Source: Dasypus novemcinctus | Lineage: Eukaryota > Chordata > Mammalia > Cingulata > Dasypodidae | Reading direction: 5' to 3' | Assembly: GCF_030445035.2 (NCBI RefSeq) | Contig: NC_080702.1 | Coordinates: forward strand, 28,660,053-28,724,052 | Length of the DNA: 64,000 nucleotides | Shown here: in pieces, positions 46,370 through 60,700 of the stretch | Layout of the letters: the number at the start of each line of letters is the position of its first letter | Numbering within the stretch: the stretch's first letter is position 1 | Position numbers and translations under genes: made by a program | The notes under the pieces: generated by a model | What the model saw: the letters and a program-made list of their open reading frames with translations, nothing else | The model's database searches: none | Told to the model about the DNA's origin: nothing

Positions 46370-46779
46370 GGGAAGAGGATTTGGCCCAACGGATAGGGTG
46401 TCTGCCTATCACATGCAAGGTTCAAGGTTCAAACCCAGGGCCTCCTGACCCATGTGATGAGCTGGCCCATGTGCAGCGCTGATGTGAGCAAGGAGGGCTG
46501 TGCCATGCGGGGGAGTCCCCTGTGGAGGGGAGCCCCACACTCAAGGAGTATGCCCCATAAGGAGAACCGCAATAAAAGTGCAGCCTGCCCAGGAGTGGCG
46601 CTGCACACATGGAGAGCTGATGCAGCAAGATAACGCAACAAAAAGAGACACAGATTCCGGGTGCTACTGACAAGAATACAGGCGGACACAGAAGAACACA
46701 CAGCAAATGGACACAGAGCAAACAACTGGGGGGCGGGGAAGGGGAGAGAAATTAATTAAATAAATAAATAAGTAATTTT
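46370..46779 (+). repeat. DAS-type SINE, older subfamily
   Basis: Complete but diverged, flanked by AATCGAAATTA / AATTGAAATTA. Confidence 0.85.
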
Positions 46780-47138
46780 TAATTGAAATTATACAAAACA
46801 GTTTGATCATAATGGAATAAAGTTGGAAATTAATAAAAGGTAGAAAAAGGGAAATTCACAAATATACTGAGATTAAACAATACACTCTTAAATAATCAGT
46901 GGGTCAAAGAAGAAATTGCAAGAGAAATCATAAAATATCTCAAGAAATATAAAAAGAGAGCACAACAAATCCTAACTTATGGGATAAGCAAAGATAGGGC
47001 TGCAAGGGAAATTAATAGCCCTTGGTGCTTATATTTTTTTTAAAAAGGAGAAAGAGCTAAAATGAAAGACCTAACTGTATTCCTACAGGAACTAGAAAAA
47101 GAACTGTAAACCAATCCCAAAGCAAGTAGAAGGAAAGA

Positions 47139-47494
47139 GGGAAGCAGATGTGGCTCAAGCAATTGGGCTCCCATCTACCATATGGGAGGCTCTGGGTTTG
47201 ATTCCCTGGGCCTCCTGGTGAAGGCAAAAGCTGGCCCGCACCAGAGGGTTGGCAGCTTGTGCATGGAGAGCTGGTGGCCCACATTGCAGAGAGCTGGCAT
47301 GGCAAGATGATCCAGCAAAGGGAGACACAGAGGGGAGACAGTGAGAGATGCAGCAGACCAGGGAGATGAGGTGGCTCTCCAACACCATAGGTCCCAGGAT
47401 TGGTAAAAGACAAGCAGACCCAGAAAGAACACACAGCAAATGGACACAGAGAGCAGACAGTGAGCACAAACAACAAAGGGGGTGGGGGGAGAAA
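47139..47494 (+). repeat. Composite (two-headed) tRNA-like SINE
   Basis: The same architecture as 31,263-31,678, with a GGTTTGATTCCC head, GCTGGCCC-type units and a second tRNA-like segment near 47,360-47,400. Confidence 0.72.
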
Positions 47495-47883
47495 GTAAAG
47501 AAGGAAAGAAATAATAAAGATTAGGACAGAAATGTAATAGAATTTAAAAATAGAGAAAATCAACAGAACTAAAAGCTGGTTGTTTGAGAAGATCAACAAA
47601 ATTGATAAACCCTTAGCTAGAATAACAAGGAAAAAAATAGAGAAGATGCACATAAATAAAATCAGAAAAGAGAAAGAAGACATTACCACTGACCCAGCAG
47701 AAATAAAAGAGATCATAAGAGGACACTATGAACAACTGTATGCCAGCAAACTAGAAAACATTGATGAAATGGACAAATTCCTGGAAACACATGAAAAAAA
47801 TCACACTGATCCTAGAATAAATAGAAGACCTCAACAAACCAACCCAAGTAAAGAAATTGAAACACTCATCAAAAACCTTCCAA

Positions 47884-47992
47884 GGGAGTGGCTGTAGCTC
47901 AGTGGTTGAGCACCTGCTTTCCATGTACAAAGTCCTGGGCTCAATCCTCAGTACCTCCTTAGAAAAAAGAAGAAGAAGAAGAAGAAGAAAAA
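47884..47992 (+). repeat. Short monomeric tRNA-like SINE
   Basis: A GGCTGTAGCTCAGTGGTTGAG head with a (GAA)n-rich tail; ACCTTCC repeats on both sides. Confidence 0.8.
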
Positions 47993-49411
47993 AAAAAACC
48001 TTCCCAAAATGAAAAATCCAGGACCAGATAACTTCACAAGGTGGCTGCTACTAATCATTCAAAGATGAGCTAACATCAACTTGCTCAAACTCTTCCAAAA
48101 AATTGAACAGAAAGGAATGCTACCTAACTCATTCTATGAAGAAAACATCACCCTAATACCAAAACTAAGTAAATATGAGAAAAGTAAATTACAGACCAAT
48201 TTCTCTGATGAATATAGACACAGAAATCCTCAACAAATTCCTTATCACCAAACCCAAAAACAAGTTTTAAAAATTATACATCATGACCAAATGTATAAAC
48301 TATTTGGTATGCAAGGGTGGTTTCAACATAAGAAAATCAATTATTGTAATACACTACAATCATAAATTGAAGAAAAATCATATAATCATCTGGATTGATG
48401 CAGAAAAGTCATTTGACAAAATACAGCAGCCTTTCTTGATAAAAACATGTCAAAAGGTAGGAGTGGAAGGAAGATTTATCAATATAATAAAAGGCTTATT
48501 ATGAAAAACCTACAGTTAACATTGTACTCAATTGTGAAAGACTGACACTTTCCCACTGAGATTCAGGAACAAGACAAGGATATCCACTCTCTCCACAGTT
48601 ATTCAATATTGCGCTAGAAGTTCTAGCCAGAGCACTTAGGAAAGAAAAAGAAATAAAGGGCACCCAAATAGGAAAGAAAGATGCTATTCGCTGATGATAT
48701 CCCATACTTAGAAAATCCCAAAAAATCCACAACAAAACTATAACTTATAGAGGAGTTCAGCCAAGTGGCAGGATAAAAGATTAATAGGCAAAAATCAATA
48801 GCATTTCTATACAGTACTAATGAGCAATCTAAGGAGGAAGTTAGAAAAAAATTACACTTAAAATAGCAACTAAAAGAAATAAATATTTAGGAATACACTT
48901 AACCAAGGACATAAAGGGCCCATATTCAGGAAACTGTATAACTATAAAGCATTGCTAAAAGGAACCAAAGATGATCTAAATAAATTGAGGGATAGTCCAT
49001 GTTAATAGGTGGAAAACTAAATATCATTAAGATGTCAATTCTACCCAAACTAATCTACAGACTTAATGCAATCCTGACAAAAATTTCAATATCCTTCTTT
49101 GTAGAATTAGAAAAGCCAATTATCAAATTTATTTGGAAGGACAGTGTCCTTGAATATTAAAAAAAAAAAAAAAAAAAATCTTTAGAAAGAAGAACGAAGT
49201 TGGAAGACTCTCAATTCCTGACTTTAAATTATATTATCTAGCTACAATGGTAAAAATAAATAAATAAATAAATAAACAAACAAACAAGCCTGGTACTGGC
49301 ATAAAGATAGTTTGACCAATGGACTCAAATCAAGAGCAACAAAAGAAAAAATAGATAAATGGGATTGCCTTAAAATTAAACAATTTTGTGTTTCAAACCA
49401 ACTCTCATTGG

Positions 49412-49500
49412 GGAGCAGATGTAGCTCATGGTTGTGTGCCTGCTTCCCATGTACAAGGTCCTGGGTTCCATCCCCAGTACCTCCTGAAAGAAAAAGAAAA
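49412..49500 (+). repeat. Short monomeric tRNA-like SINE
   Basis: A GGAGCAGATGTAGCTCATGG head and GGTCCTGGGTTCCATCCCC B-box region with a short A-rich tail. Confidence 0.75.
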
Positions 49501-50605
49501 AATAGCTACAAGTGCTGGAGAGGATGCAGAGAAATAAAAACATTACTTCCTTGTTGGTGGGAATGTAAAATGGTACAGCCTTTGTGGATAGTTTGGTGGT
49601 TCCTCGGAAAGCTAACTATAGAACTACCATATGATCCAGCAATCCTGCTACTAGGAATACATTCAGAAGAACTGAAAGTTAGGATGCAAACAGACATTTG
49701 CACACTGTGGGGACATTATTCACAATTTCTAAAAGGTGGAAGCTACCCATGTGTCTATCAACTAATGAATGGCTAAACAAAATGTGGTGTATACACACAG
49801 TAGAATACTATTTAGCTCTAAGAAATAAAGTCCAGATGCCTGTGACAACATGGATGAAACTTGAGGAGATTATGTTGAGGGAAATAGGCCAGACACAAAA
49901 GGACAAATATTGTATGGTCTTAACTAATATGGACTAAATATGGTGAGTAAACTCCTGGAGTTAAACAATAGAGCATAGGTTACTATAATAGGAGATAGAA
50001 TGTGGGTTGAGAAGGAGCTGATGCTAAACGCATGTAGAATATTTAATAAGGTGGAATGTGAATGTGTGGAAATGGATAGGCTTGATGGTAACATTCTAGT
50101 GAGTTATCACTAACTGCCAATTTATAAATGTGAATGTGGAAGAAAAGGGTAGTCTAGGGAGGTTAATGTTAACTGAAAAACAGCTAGAGGAAAATCTAGG
50201 GACAGCGTAACAGTGATTTTGGTGGTGGATAAATAGTGGCTAACAGGACAAATACAAGAATGTTCCTCTATTACACGGTGTTAAGAATATGAAGATACAT
50301 GGGGAAAATACAACTAATGTAATGTATGAACTATAGTTAACAGTACTATGGTGGCAAAAAAGGTGTATCAATGCTGAGGGTCAATAATGAGGGGTTATAA
50401 AGAGATAGGGAATTTTTTTCCTTTTGGAGTAATGAAAACGTTCCGAAATAGACTGCGCTGATGGCAGCACAACTCCGTGATGAAACTGAGAGCCCCCAGG
50501 TATCCACTTTGGACGCATTGTACAAGGGAGGGGGCCATTTAACGCAGTGAATTCCGTGGTGAATGACGGACTGTGCTTAACAGGAAAAAGATGAGAACGT
50601 TCTCT

Positions 50606-50997
50606 GGACAAACGTATCGCTCCATCTGGAAACTGAGCCTGGAATTCCCGGCTCAGCCATGACGCACTACGCCGAAAAGAACGCCGGGGAGTACAGACCC
50701 CGCCACCGGAAACCTGGAACCGGATCCGCTAAAATGCAAATAACCCGGGGCCGGAAGCCCCGCCTACTCAGTTACGTGCCCTCCCTGTCACTCAGGCCTG
50801 AGGAGCTGTCCAATCAGCGGCTCCGCAAGACTTGAGGACGTCACTAGCCGCCGCGCGTCGGTCGCTGCAGGGTCTCCTCGGACCCTTAGGGCCGCAGGGG
50901 CCGCTGGGCTCTGTCGCCTGCTCGGTTTCGGGCTCTGTCGCCTGCGCGGGCCGCGGGGCCGTCGGGGGGGACGCCCCGGGGGCCTCCGGAAGCGGAA
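50606..50997 (+). promoter_or_regulatory. CpG-rich promoter and 5' UTR of right KRAB-ZNF gene
   Basis: A CpG-dense block with a CCAAT box at 50,810-50,814 (188 bases before the ATG) and GACGTCACTAG from 50,837. Upstream there is a GC-box segment (CGGAAGCCCCGCC near 50,752). The same order occurs in the inverted left promoter. The exact transcription start is not visible. Confidence 0.75.
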
Positions 50998-51000
50998 ATG
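50998..51000 (+). CDS. KRAB-ZNF gene exon 1: initiator codon at splice donor
   Basis: GGAAATG|GTGAGTGCG gives an ATG whose last base is the last base of the exon. KRAB zinc-finger genes commonly start in this way, with only the Met in the first exon. Joining to 57,183 gives M-D-P-V-T-F-E-D, the standard KRAB start, in frame. The 5' UTR part of the exon runs upstream for an unknown length. Confidence 0.85.
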
Positions 51001-52761
51001 GTGAGTGCGCGGAGCCGGGGGTCCCGGGCCTCGGGGGAGGAGGGCGCGGGTGGGAACCGGGCGGGATTGGCTGGGGGCGCGGGTCGGGGTCTGGGGACTC
51101 CAGCCCCCTCGGCCCGCGGGGTGGTGCCGGGGCGGCAGCCGAACCCCGGGAGTCCTGCCCGGCCCCTGGGCGCCGCCACCTCGCCCCCCGGCCCCGAGCC
51201 CTTCCTGGGCGGCTCTGCGCCCTCCGCTCAGTGTCCCGGGGAACCGGGTTGAGGCCGGGGCTCCTCAGGGGCGGGTCCCCCCACGGCCTGCGGGGTCCGC
51301 TGCTGGGAGGTGCCCCCAGGGCCTTCCCACCACCGCCACCACCCAGCCGTTCCGCACAGAGCCCGGCAGGGGCGTGGGGTGGGGTCCCCAGCCACCCTTT
51401 TCCGCTGGCCCAGGTCTTCCTGATGGGTAGGAAATAGGTTCTCAAGTCCACGGCCTTGTCCCCCTGGTCTGGCTCTTCCCAGGGCTGATATTATATCCCT
51501 AAAATTTCCAGGTGCCTTCCCGCGTTCCCAAACGCCAGCTTCTCCAGGTGACATCATCTTTATCGTTTCCGTCCCCCATGTATTTCCAACAGTTGCAATA
51601 TATTCCTTTTTTAAAAAATAGAGCCATGCCTGAATCCTTTTAAGATTTATTTTTTTGTTCGTAAATATTTTACATGAGATAAAGTAGAGAATAACAACTT
51701 GAGGCCTTGCTGTATAAACTCCTTGGGTCTCCCCTCCCAGTTATCTTCCCTGAGTGTAGTTATCCCATGGGACCTGTTTGGATGGAGGTTCCTCTTTGGA
51801 AACTTCACTGGGTCGTCATTTCTTTCAAAGTTTCCAGTTCAGCACTGTCCTTCCCTGTGCTGGTGGCCTTGCAAAGATTTATTCACTGAAGCCACGGTTT
51901 TTCAGTAATTATAAAATAGATTTGCTTAATAGACTTTGAAAAGTAAGATATAATATCTCCAAAGTATCAAGAAAGAAGAATTGGAAAAAAGGGGGGGAAA
52001 AAAGACATTCCAGTATTTTGTCCCATTTGTTAAATTTTTTTCTTAACTTTTTTTTCTTCCCCAGCACTTATGTAAAGTCCTCAGATCTGTTCTTATCTTT
52101 TTGGTTGATAACAAATGGAATTCAAGGGATTCACCTTGAGAAGCGTGCCTGGGAAAAGAATCTCAGAGAAGGAAAAACTCTGTTCCGTTATGCGTGCGGG
52201 CAGAAAAATGAACACAATTCACCCCCAAAAAATTTTTTTGGTAGATAAATTAGTGAAGTACAAATGTTCACCAAAACATCAATTCCTCTCCTTTGCAGGA
52301 TGGAGAATTTCTATCGGTGGATAATTCTGTTCTATTTCTGTTATCCAAACTTTGTAAATTGTTACATTCTATGAGATTACTAGACTTGCAACACCTTGAA
52401 GTTTTGACTGTACTTAGTTGCCTAAGAAACTCTTTATTGCCATGAAATAATAAACCTGTCATCCTTGTTTTCAAAAAGAATAGTTATTTGTGGGTTTTCT
52501 TGTTGCGCTAAATAAAAAGGGGGGGGTGGCTTACAGTTTTCTTCACTCTCTTTATACAAAACAGTGGGTGAGTGATTTTGCTGGATTCTTCAGACACAGA
52601 ATTTGTCTCATTTAGAATATTAATGACAGTCCAAAAGAAGTGAAAGGAGGAAAGGCTCTGTGGCCAGTGACTCCAAGCCTGCTCTCCCACCTCGTCCCAA
52701 GAGAAGCCTGGGCGCTGGAAATCACATGCAGATGGAGTTGGGGGTGGGTGATGCCCTTTCT

Positions 52762-52883
52762 TTTTTTTTTTTTTTTTTTTTTTACTCTATCAATGAGGTT
52801 GGTCTTTTCAGTCCCAGGAACTGAACCCAGGACCTAGTATATGGGAGGCAGGCCCTCAACCACCGAGCTGCATCCACTCCCCA
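52762..52883 (-). repeat. Short tRNA-like SINE, minus, with 15-bp TSD
   Basis: GGTGATGCCCTTTCT occurs at 52,747-52,761 and 52,884-52,898; T-rich tail at the left. Confidence 0.88.
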
Positions 52884-55152
52884 GGTGATGCCCTTTCTGA
52901 GGTTGGCGTTGTGGTTTCCTTGGGGGTTGTTTCTAGACAGTTTAATTTTGCATCCACACTGTTGGTACATTTGGAATGTAATTTGTGCATGTTGAGGAAG
53001 TCTTTGGCGGTCCGACTCAGAGTAAGACTTGTTTGTGTGTGTCTCCTCGTTTATGAAATTGGAAGTTCGTTTAGGTCAGAGTCTTAAATTGAATCCAGCT
53101 GGGCTTTTCCTCACCGTGGGACTTGAAAGCCTGGAGAAGGGAGCATTTTCACACTGCGGGGGAGTGGAGGGCACGGAGCTCCCGGAGTGAATTCCTGGGC
53201 CTCCCAGGTCCCCTCCTTTCCATTCCCAGAAACTGACCCACCCTAGAGTCAGGGGGGACATCTGGGCCCCAGGTTTGGGAATGTGTTAAACCTTCTGGTT
53301 GTGGGTTTTCCTGGTGAACTGTGGGTGACACAAGCCGCCTCGCCGAGCTAGTTCATATGTTGTTGACTTTCCTTTTGCTCTCTCTCTGATATTGATGCCA
53401 TATTATTCTGATTTACCTAATCATTTGGTAGTTTTATACCCTTATTTGAGCGTGTAAGATTTTTATTTTCTTGGATCAAAATCTATATAGATTGCGAGGT
53501 TTGAGGTAAGGCAAGCAAATTCTGGAACCAAGCAGAGTAATTGTTCCTTTTCGGCAAGAGAACCTTGAGATATGAGACAGTTATATTTAAATTCTCGAGT
53601 ACATTTTTCATTTTTTAGATCAGTTTTTGTATGTGGGGGCCCCTAGACAATTTTTGTGTTTAAACAAATCTACTAATCCTAAGGCAATTTATTTAGTGCC
53701 TATTTTAACTGATAAGAGGAAAACTACTAAATTTATGTAATCCTTGAAAATTCTAATCCATTTAACAGTAAGTCCAAAGCCCTAGTGCATTAAGTAGGCT
53801 ACTTTATTCCTGATAATACTGCAAACTATGATGAACTGTCATTTGAGTTACAAAGTTTCATTTTCACGGTTTCATGAACATTAGTGTTTAAAGGATTAAA
53901 TCTTTAGGAAAACATTCTAAATTAAAGTTTAATTAATTTAAAAATAAAAATAAACTATTAAAAAGTAAAATATTGTTTATGTAAATTTTTTAAAGCGTTT
54001 ATCCGAAGTTTTAAAAAATACGCAAGACTAAAAAGTCTTACTGCCAGTTGACTCGCTGCCACCATATCCTGTTCCATTCCACTGCTCTTGTTCCAATCAC
54101 CCCTGAATAACCAGTTTTAAGAATTTCTTGTGTATCCTATCAGTGTCTCCTTATGTTAAAACATCTCTGAATGCATAGTTTTCCTTCCCATCTTTGTTAT
54201 AGAAAAGGAAAGCTAGTGTACACATTGCAATGCACTTGACTTATTTGTTTTGATGAATCCTGCAGATCCATTTATATCAATACCTGTACCATTGATTTTT
54301 ATAAAAGTGCCTATTATGAATTTATGTAACCAATTCTTTTTAAATAGACAGTTGGCCTGTTTTCAATCTTTTTCTCCCAAAACTGTGGATTTAAACTGAG
54401 ATTTTCACATTAGAAGTCAAAGCAAATGTCTACAATTCTTGTTCTTTTCCAAACTTAATCAGTGCTTGAAATGTATTCACAAAAGAATGTATAAAATGTT
54501 TTATGATAAGTTTTAATAGTAATAACAATGTAAACATCTTTGGGATCACATCAAGATTTATAAATGGACCTTGGGCAATTCTTAGAATCTCCCTGAGCTC
54601 GTCTCCATCTTACCCCCTCTGTTCTGACTTTTTGGTGGTTCTTCATACCTTTACCATCTGTTTTCCACTAAGCAGTAGTCTCTTTAGTTTTGCCTTTGTC
54701 GAACTTTCAATAAATGAATATTAAAGTTTTTTTAATTCTCTTGTGAAAAATACCATGACTGTCGTTCTTGTTTTGGTCTCCATGTGTAAATTCATAGTAA
54801 ATAAATTTTCTGCACATTGGTGGAAAATTTCTGAGCTGTTTGTAGATTATGACCAAGTTGAAATGTACAGAAAATGACAATGAAGTATATAGATTAGAGT
54901 ATATCCCAGAATCCACACGTAACTATTTCTTTGTTCCCTAATGATCATCAATTCTTGGTGTTTACTATTTGCTGATTACCAATGAGATTGGTCTTTTTCC
55001 AAATGTGATCTTTTATTTTTTGTGAAGTATATATTATTTCCCCATTTTTAATCATTTGTTAATTTTTACTCTGCCCACTAATCTTTTGGTATTTGTATGT
55101 AATGCAGATGTTTTTCTCCCATTTAGTGGTTTATCTTTTTACTCACTTAATT

Positions 55153-55530
55153 TTTTTTTTTTAAGATTTATTTTTTTATTTATTTAATCCCCCTCCCCTC
55201 CCCCGGTTGTCTGTTTTCTGTGTCTTTTTTTGCTGTGTCTTGTTTCTTTGTCCACTTCTGTTGTCATCAGCGGCACAGGAAGTGTGGGCGGCGCCATTCC
55301 TCGGCAGGCTGCTTCCTCCTTCGCGCTGGGCGGCTCTCCTTACGGGTGCACTCCTTGCGCGTGGGGCTCCCCTACGCGGGGGACACCCCTGTGTAGCACG
55401 GCACTCCTTGCGCGCATCAGCACTGCGCACGGGCCAGCTCCACACGGGTCAAGGAGGCCCCGGGGTTTGAACCGCGGACCTCCCATGTGGTAGACGGACG
55501 CCCTGACCACTGGGCCAAAGTCCGTTTCCC
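55153..55530 (-). repeat. Young DAS-type SINE, minus
   Basis: CTCACTTAATTT flanks both sides. It is absent from the left arm, so it was inserted after the duplication. Confidence 0.9.
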
Positions 55531-56394
55531 TCACTTAATTTTAATCTACTTGATATGTCAATCTCTTCCTTTATGGTTTACTTTTTTTCTTATAAGAGAA
55601 AATTCTCCCTACTTTTATGTCATAAAAACATTTCCCATTAACTTCTGAAAGCATTTGTTTTGTCTTTCACATTTAAAGCAACAATAAATTGTTTGTTATT
55701 GTTCATTGAATAGACAGGAACACAGTGCATCTTTACTGTTTGGGTAACAATATATCCCACCTCGTATATTAAAGTCAAAGTCATTTCTGCCACTGCACTG
55801 CAGTGCTTGCTGTGCTGTTATTAATCAAATTTCCATCTACAAAGGAGCTCATTCAAGATTCTTCTACTTTCCATTAGGTCTATTTGCTCGTCACTCTGCC
55901 ACTACTATACTGTCAGAAATACTTTAGTTTTATCATATTTAATATGTTTTAGGCAAGCCCTCACCTTGTAGAACAAATATGTAAACATGTAAATATAGTA
56001 ATATATAGTTATATAAGTTATCCAAATATGTATAAATATATTTTGTTTGTAAAGAAGCTTAGATTACATAAATTTACACACAAAATATAGGGGATTCCCA
56101 AAAATCTCACCCCTCCCCCTCCCACACTTTCCCACATTATACTTTACATGGGATAAACTATAGTCCTTGGTTAGTACAATGCTTCAATATGCGTTCGTCA
56201 TTTGTTACAAATGTACCACACTAATGAAAGATGTTGTTCATGTATATATATTTTTAACAAATTCAGGTATCAAATTTCCTGTGTTATGTGAAATAATTGT
56301 TTTACTCTTCGCCTGTCTCTTCCCTGCAAGAAATCACAATCACATGAACACAAATACACTCATATGTACCTTCTTATTCCCTCAATAGGTCAAA

Positions 56395-57000
56395 TATTCC
56401 CATGGGACTTGTATTTTTTTTCTTTTTTTATTAGAGAAGTTGCATAATTACAAAATTGTCATGCGGAAAATACAAAGTTCCCATATACCCACCCCCGTTT
56501 TTTAACATTTTATATTAGTATGGTAACTTTGTTACAATGGATAAGCAAATGTTATTATAATTATACTATTAACTATAGCCCATAGTTTACATTAGGATTC
56601 ACTGTTTGTGTTCAACAGTCCTTTGTTTTTAATTTTTGTTCTCCCAACATATATACCACCTAAAGTTTCCCCCTTTTAATCTATTCAAATATACAAAATG
56701 AGTGGTGTTAATTACTTTCACAATGTTGTGCTTCTGTCACCACCATCCATTACCAGAATTTATCCATCACCCCAAACAGAAACTCCGTACCAATTAACTC
56801 CCCACTCCCTACCAACACCCCGGCCCCTGTATTCTAGTTTTTCACTCTGAATTTGCTTGTTCTGTTTCATACCCACGAGATCATAAACTATGTGTCCTTT
56901 TTGTGTCTGGCTTATTTCGCTCAACATGGTGTCTTCAGTGCTCGTCCATGTTATCACATGGAGGAGGACTTCATTCCTTTTTATAGCAAATTAGTTTTCC
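56395..57000 (-). mobile_element. Old L1 3' UTR fragment, minus
   Basis: The minus strand reads like the end of ORF2 and the 3' UTR of an older L1 (HIV-like spacing of ATATGGTGTG-type runs is absent; assignment rests on the ACATGGTGTCTTCAG...CATGTTATCACATGG stretch). No frame survives. Confidence 0.55.
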
Positions 57001-57182
57001 ACAGACCTCTTGAGTTCTCAGGTTTGGCAAAGTAAAAGCTCCTAGAAGAAGTGAAAGCTCCTAGGCCCTCAATATGTGTGCGTTCACTAAAACCTTGACC
57101 CTTTGCTTCATATAGTAATGAATAATGTGCTGGTTAATAAGAAGATAGGAAAGCGTTTTTACACTTGTATGGGCTGTTTTAG

Positions 57183-57389
<207 letters not shown>

Positions 57390-57721
57390 TAGAAAGGGAA
57401 TACACTGCTAAATAAGCATGGTCACAGCCCTCACAGACCTAGCATCTAATCATTTTTCCATGACAGTGAAACTCTTATCTATTAAATGGGGCTTGCTTTT
57501 TGTCTTGGTTAACATACTTGAAACTCTTTTAGTGTCAACAGTATAGGTAAAGACTTCATGAGTCATCTTGAGGCATTTAGGAGCTTCCTGTTTGACCCTT
57601 GCGATTGTTCTTCTGGTTTTATTAAATTGTTTAACGTTTTTACCTCCAGTGTCAGTTTACTGAAAAAGTTTTTTTAACAGCTAAACCCTTTCTTATCTTT
57701 CTTTGCTTGAGGTGCCTTCTT

Positions 57722-60700
57722 TTTTTTTTCCAACTCTTTTTTTTTTTTTAGTTAAAATTAGTAGATCACAACGAACGCTACATTAAAAAACATGAGGTTC
57801 CCATATAACCCGCTCCCCACCCTCCAACCCCATCATTTTTGTAAATTGTATTTTTTTTTAAAAAACGTGTACATCTCAAAAAATGTTACATTAAAAAATA
57901 TAACAGGTCCCCATATACTCCCCACCCCGCTCCTCCCACACCAACAACCTCCCCCATCATTGTGGCACACTCATCGTACTCAGTGAACATATTTTAGAGC
58001 ACTGCTGCACCACATGGATAATAGTTTACCCTGTAGTTCACACTCTCCCCCAGTACATTCAGGGGGTTATGGCAGGATATATGAAGTCCAGCATCTGACC
58101 CTGCAATATCATTTAGGACAACTCCAAGTCCCAAAAATGCCCCCACATCACATCTCTTCTTCCCTCTCCCTGCCCTCAGCAACTACCATGGCCACTTTCC
58201 TCACCTCAGTGCTGCTATTCTGTTACTAGTCACAATAATTTTATACTAGAATATCAGTCCACTCTAATCCATATTTTATCCCTCCATTCTGTGACCCCTG
58301 GGGTGGTGATGTTCACTCTATGTCTAGATCAAGAAGGGGCTTAGATTCCACACAGATGATGGGTAAATTTCTTCTGCTTACAGTTGTAGGCACTCTTTTT
58401 TTTTTCTCTCTCTCTCTCTCTATTTTTTTTTAAATGTTAAATTCAAAATATATAAGAGGTCCCCATATACCTCCCACCCCCTCACCCCACTCCTCCCACA
58501 TCAACAACCTCTTTCATTATCGTGGGACATTCATGGCATTTGGTGAATAAATTTTGGAGCACTGCTGCAGCACATGGATAATGGTTTACATTGTAGTTTA
58601 CACTCTCCCCCAGTCCACCCAGTGAGCCATGGCAGGACAGACAGTGTCCAGCATCTGTCCCTGCAGTACCACCCAGGACAACTCCAAGTCCTGAAAAGGC
58701 CCCCACATCATATCTCTTCTTCCCTCTCCCTACCCTCAGCAGCTACCGTGGCCACATTTTCCACATCAGTGCTACAATTTCTTCCATTACTAATCACAAT
58801 AGTTCCATAGTAGAATATCAGTAAGTCCACTCTAATCCATACTCTCTTCCTCCATCCTATGGACCCTGGGATGGTTATGTCCACTCCACCTCTATATCAA
58901 GAGGGGGCTTAGATTCCACATGGATGATGGATGCAGTTCTCCTGCTTTCAGTTGTAGGCACTCTTGGTTCCCTGGTGTGGTAGTTGACCTTCTTCACCTC
59001 CCTGTTAGCTGGCTGGGGTAAGTCCAATAAACCAGAGAGTTAGAATTTGCAAGTCTGCTGAGGCTCAGGGCTTGGCTGTCACATGGACAGTCCAGAGATT
59101 CAGGTCTCCTGAGTATACGCCAACCCCAGTGCCAAACACAAGTCCGGTAAAAGTAACAGAAGAGGCATGTGTAGAAAGGTTACATCTGAGTCCAACTCCA
59201 TCACACTCAGGAACACAAACTGCAAAGTAGGGCCAATTGACATGGCCCTGAATTCCAGAGCCACCTGCCATGACCATAGAACTGTGGGTCTCTGTAGCCC
59301 CCAGAAGAACCAGTACCTGGGGTTGTATCTACTTTGGCTGTCTCTGGGACCCTGCTGAGGCATGCATAAGCACAACCCCTCTGATGACCTCCTGACTCTT
59401 TTTTTGGAGACTCAGAGCCATATAAACTCATTTGTCCTTTCCATTTCCCCTTTTATTCAAGGTCAAAAAGCAGTTTTAACATGTGATATTACATGTAGTC
59501 TGAGATATTCTGCTGGTCTGAGTCGACCCTTTTATTCAAGGTCTTTTTCTAGTTACGTCATCAACTGGTGCTTGGTAGTAATCCCTCAGTGACAGGGAGG
59601 CTCACTCAAGGAGCCATGTCCCACACTGGGGGGAAGGTAATGCATTTACGTGCTGAGGTTGGCTTAGAGAGTGGCCACATTTGAGCAACCTGGAGGCTCT
59701 CAGGAGGTAACTCTTAGGCACCCTGCAACTCTAGGCCAAGTTCATATTTCATGTGCACAGGCTAATGAGCATAGTCATCAGTATCAAGGGCTCGTTGTTG
59801 GATCATCCTTCTATATTGGTCTTTGCCATTGCACTTGGGGGATTGTTGCTGTTCCATTAGGGAATGTGATAGAGCTCCCCTGGCTAGGAACTCAGCACTC
59901 CTTCAGTTGTCGTTTTTAACTGTAACTACTATGAAAATATCCAAACATTTTTATGTACCCTGTATCCATGCCCTGGAGAACTCCTTCCCAACCATGTGCC
60001 CCCCATCAATAACACCCCACACCAGTGTTCCTCCCCTGCCATAGTTGAACCTCTCTGTGGTCCAAAACTTATTCAGCAATGAAGCCTAATATAATGCCAA
60101 ATATAATCAATAGGAAATTGAAATATAGTGATGGGTTTAAAGTTTAGAAATAGAATACATACTAATTTAGAAATGCTAAAATAAAGTAAAAATATGTTGA
60201 TATATTTAAAAAATGAAAAATATTATACAGCTTTGCTTGTAACATTTTGCCTTTCATCACTGTAATAGGTGTTGCCCTGTATGTACAATGGCAAGGCAAA
60301 TTCTTTCATTTCTTCCTCAGTGTCTACATCATTCCTTTTTTTTTTTTCCTAATTTTTATCTTCAAAGAGTTTTAGATCACAGTAATTCAAACATACAATA
60401 TAGGGGACTCCCATATATCCAACATCAAACCCTTTTTCCCTTTCCCCAGCAATGGTCTTTTTACATGCTCATGTTATATTTGCTACAGCTGATGTACAGA
60501 TTTTGAAACATAGCTATCAAACATGGTTTGATTTTGGTTTACATTGTGGTTTATATTTTAGATTGTACACATTTTTAAATTTTCAGTTTCCTTATGTTTT
60601 ACATTATGGTTTACATTTTAGCTTATAGACTTGTGTACAGTTTTGGTGTAAGTTAACATGTCCTATATCCATCATTACATGACCTTGTGGAGCACTTCCA

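Larger units (their letters stand above)
45526..50605 (+). mobile_element. Old L1 ORF2 remnants with nested SINEs
   Basis: A long decayed ORF2: endonuclease-like sequence at 45,700-46,350, middle segments at 46,780-47,135 and 47,495-47,880, RT at 47,990-49,400 and the C terminus at 49,500-49,950, then a 3' part to about 50,450. Multiple frameshifts; no long intact frame. The right arm of the duplicated ZNF locus starts near 50,605. Confidence 0.75.
51001..57182 (+). other. Intron 1 of right KRAB-ZNF gene
   Basis: A 6.2-kb intron, GT...AG. The first 600 bases are CpG-rich. It holds a tRNA-like SINE (52,762-52,883, minus), a DAS-type SINE (55,153-55,530, minus) and an old L1 3' end (about 56,395-57,000, minus). 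The rest is single-copy-like DNA paralogous to the left arm. No coding sequence is seen. Confidence 0.8.
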
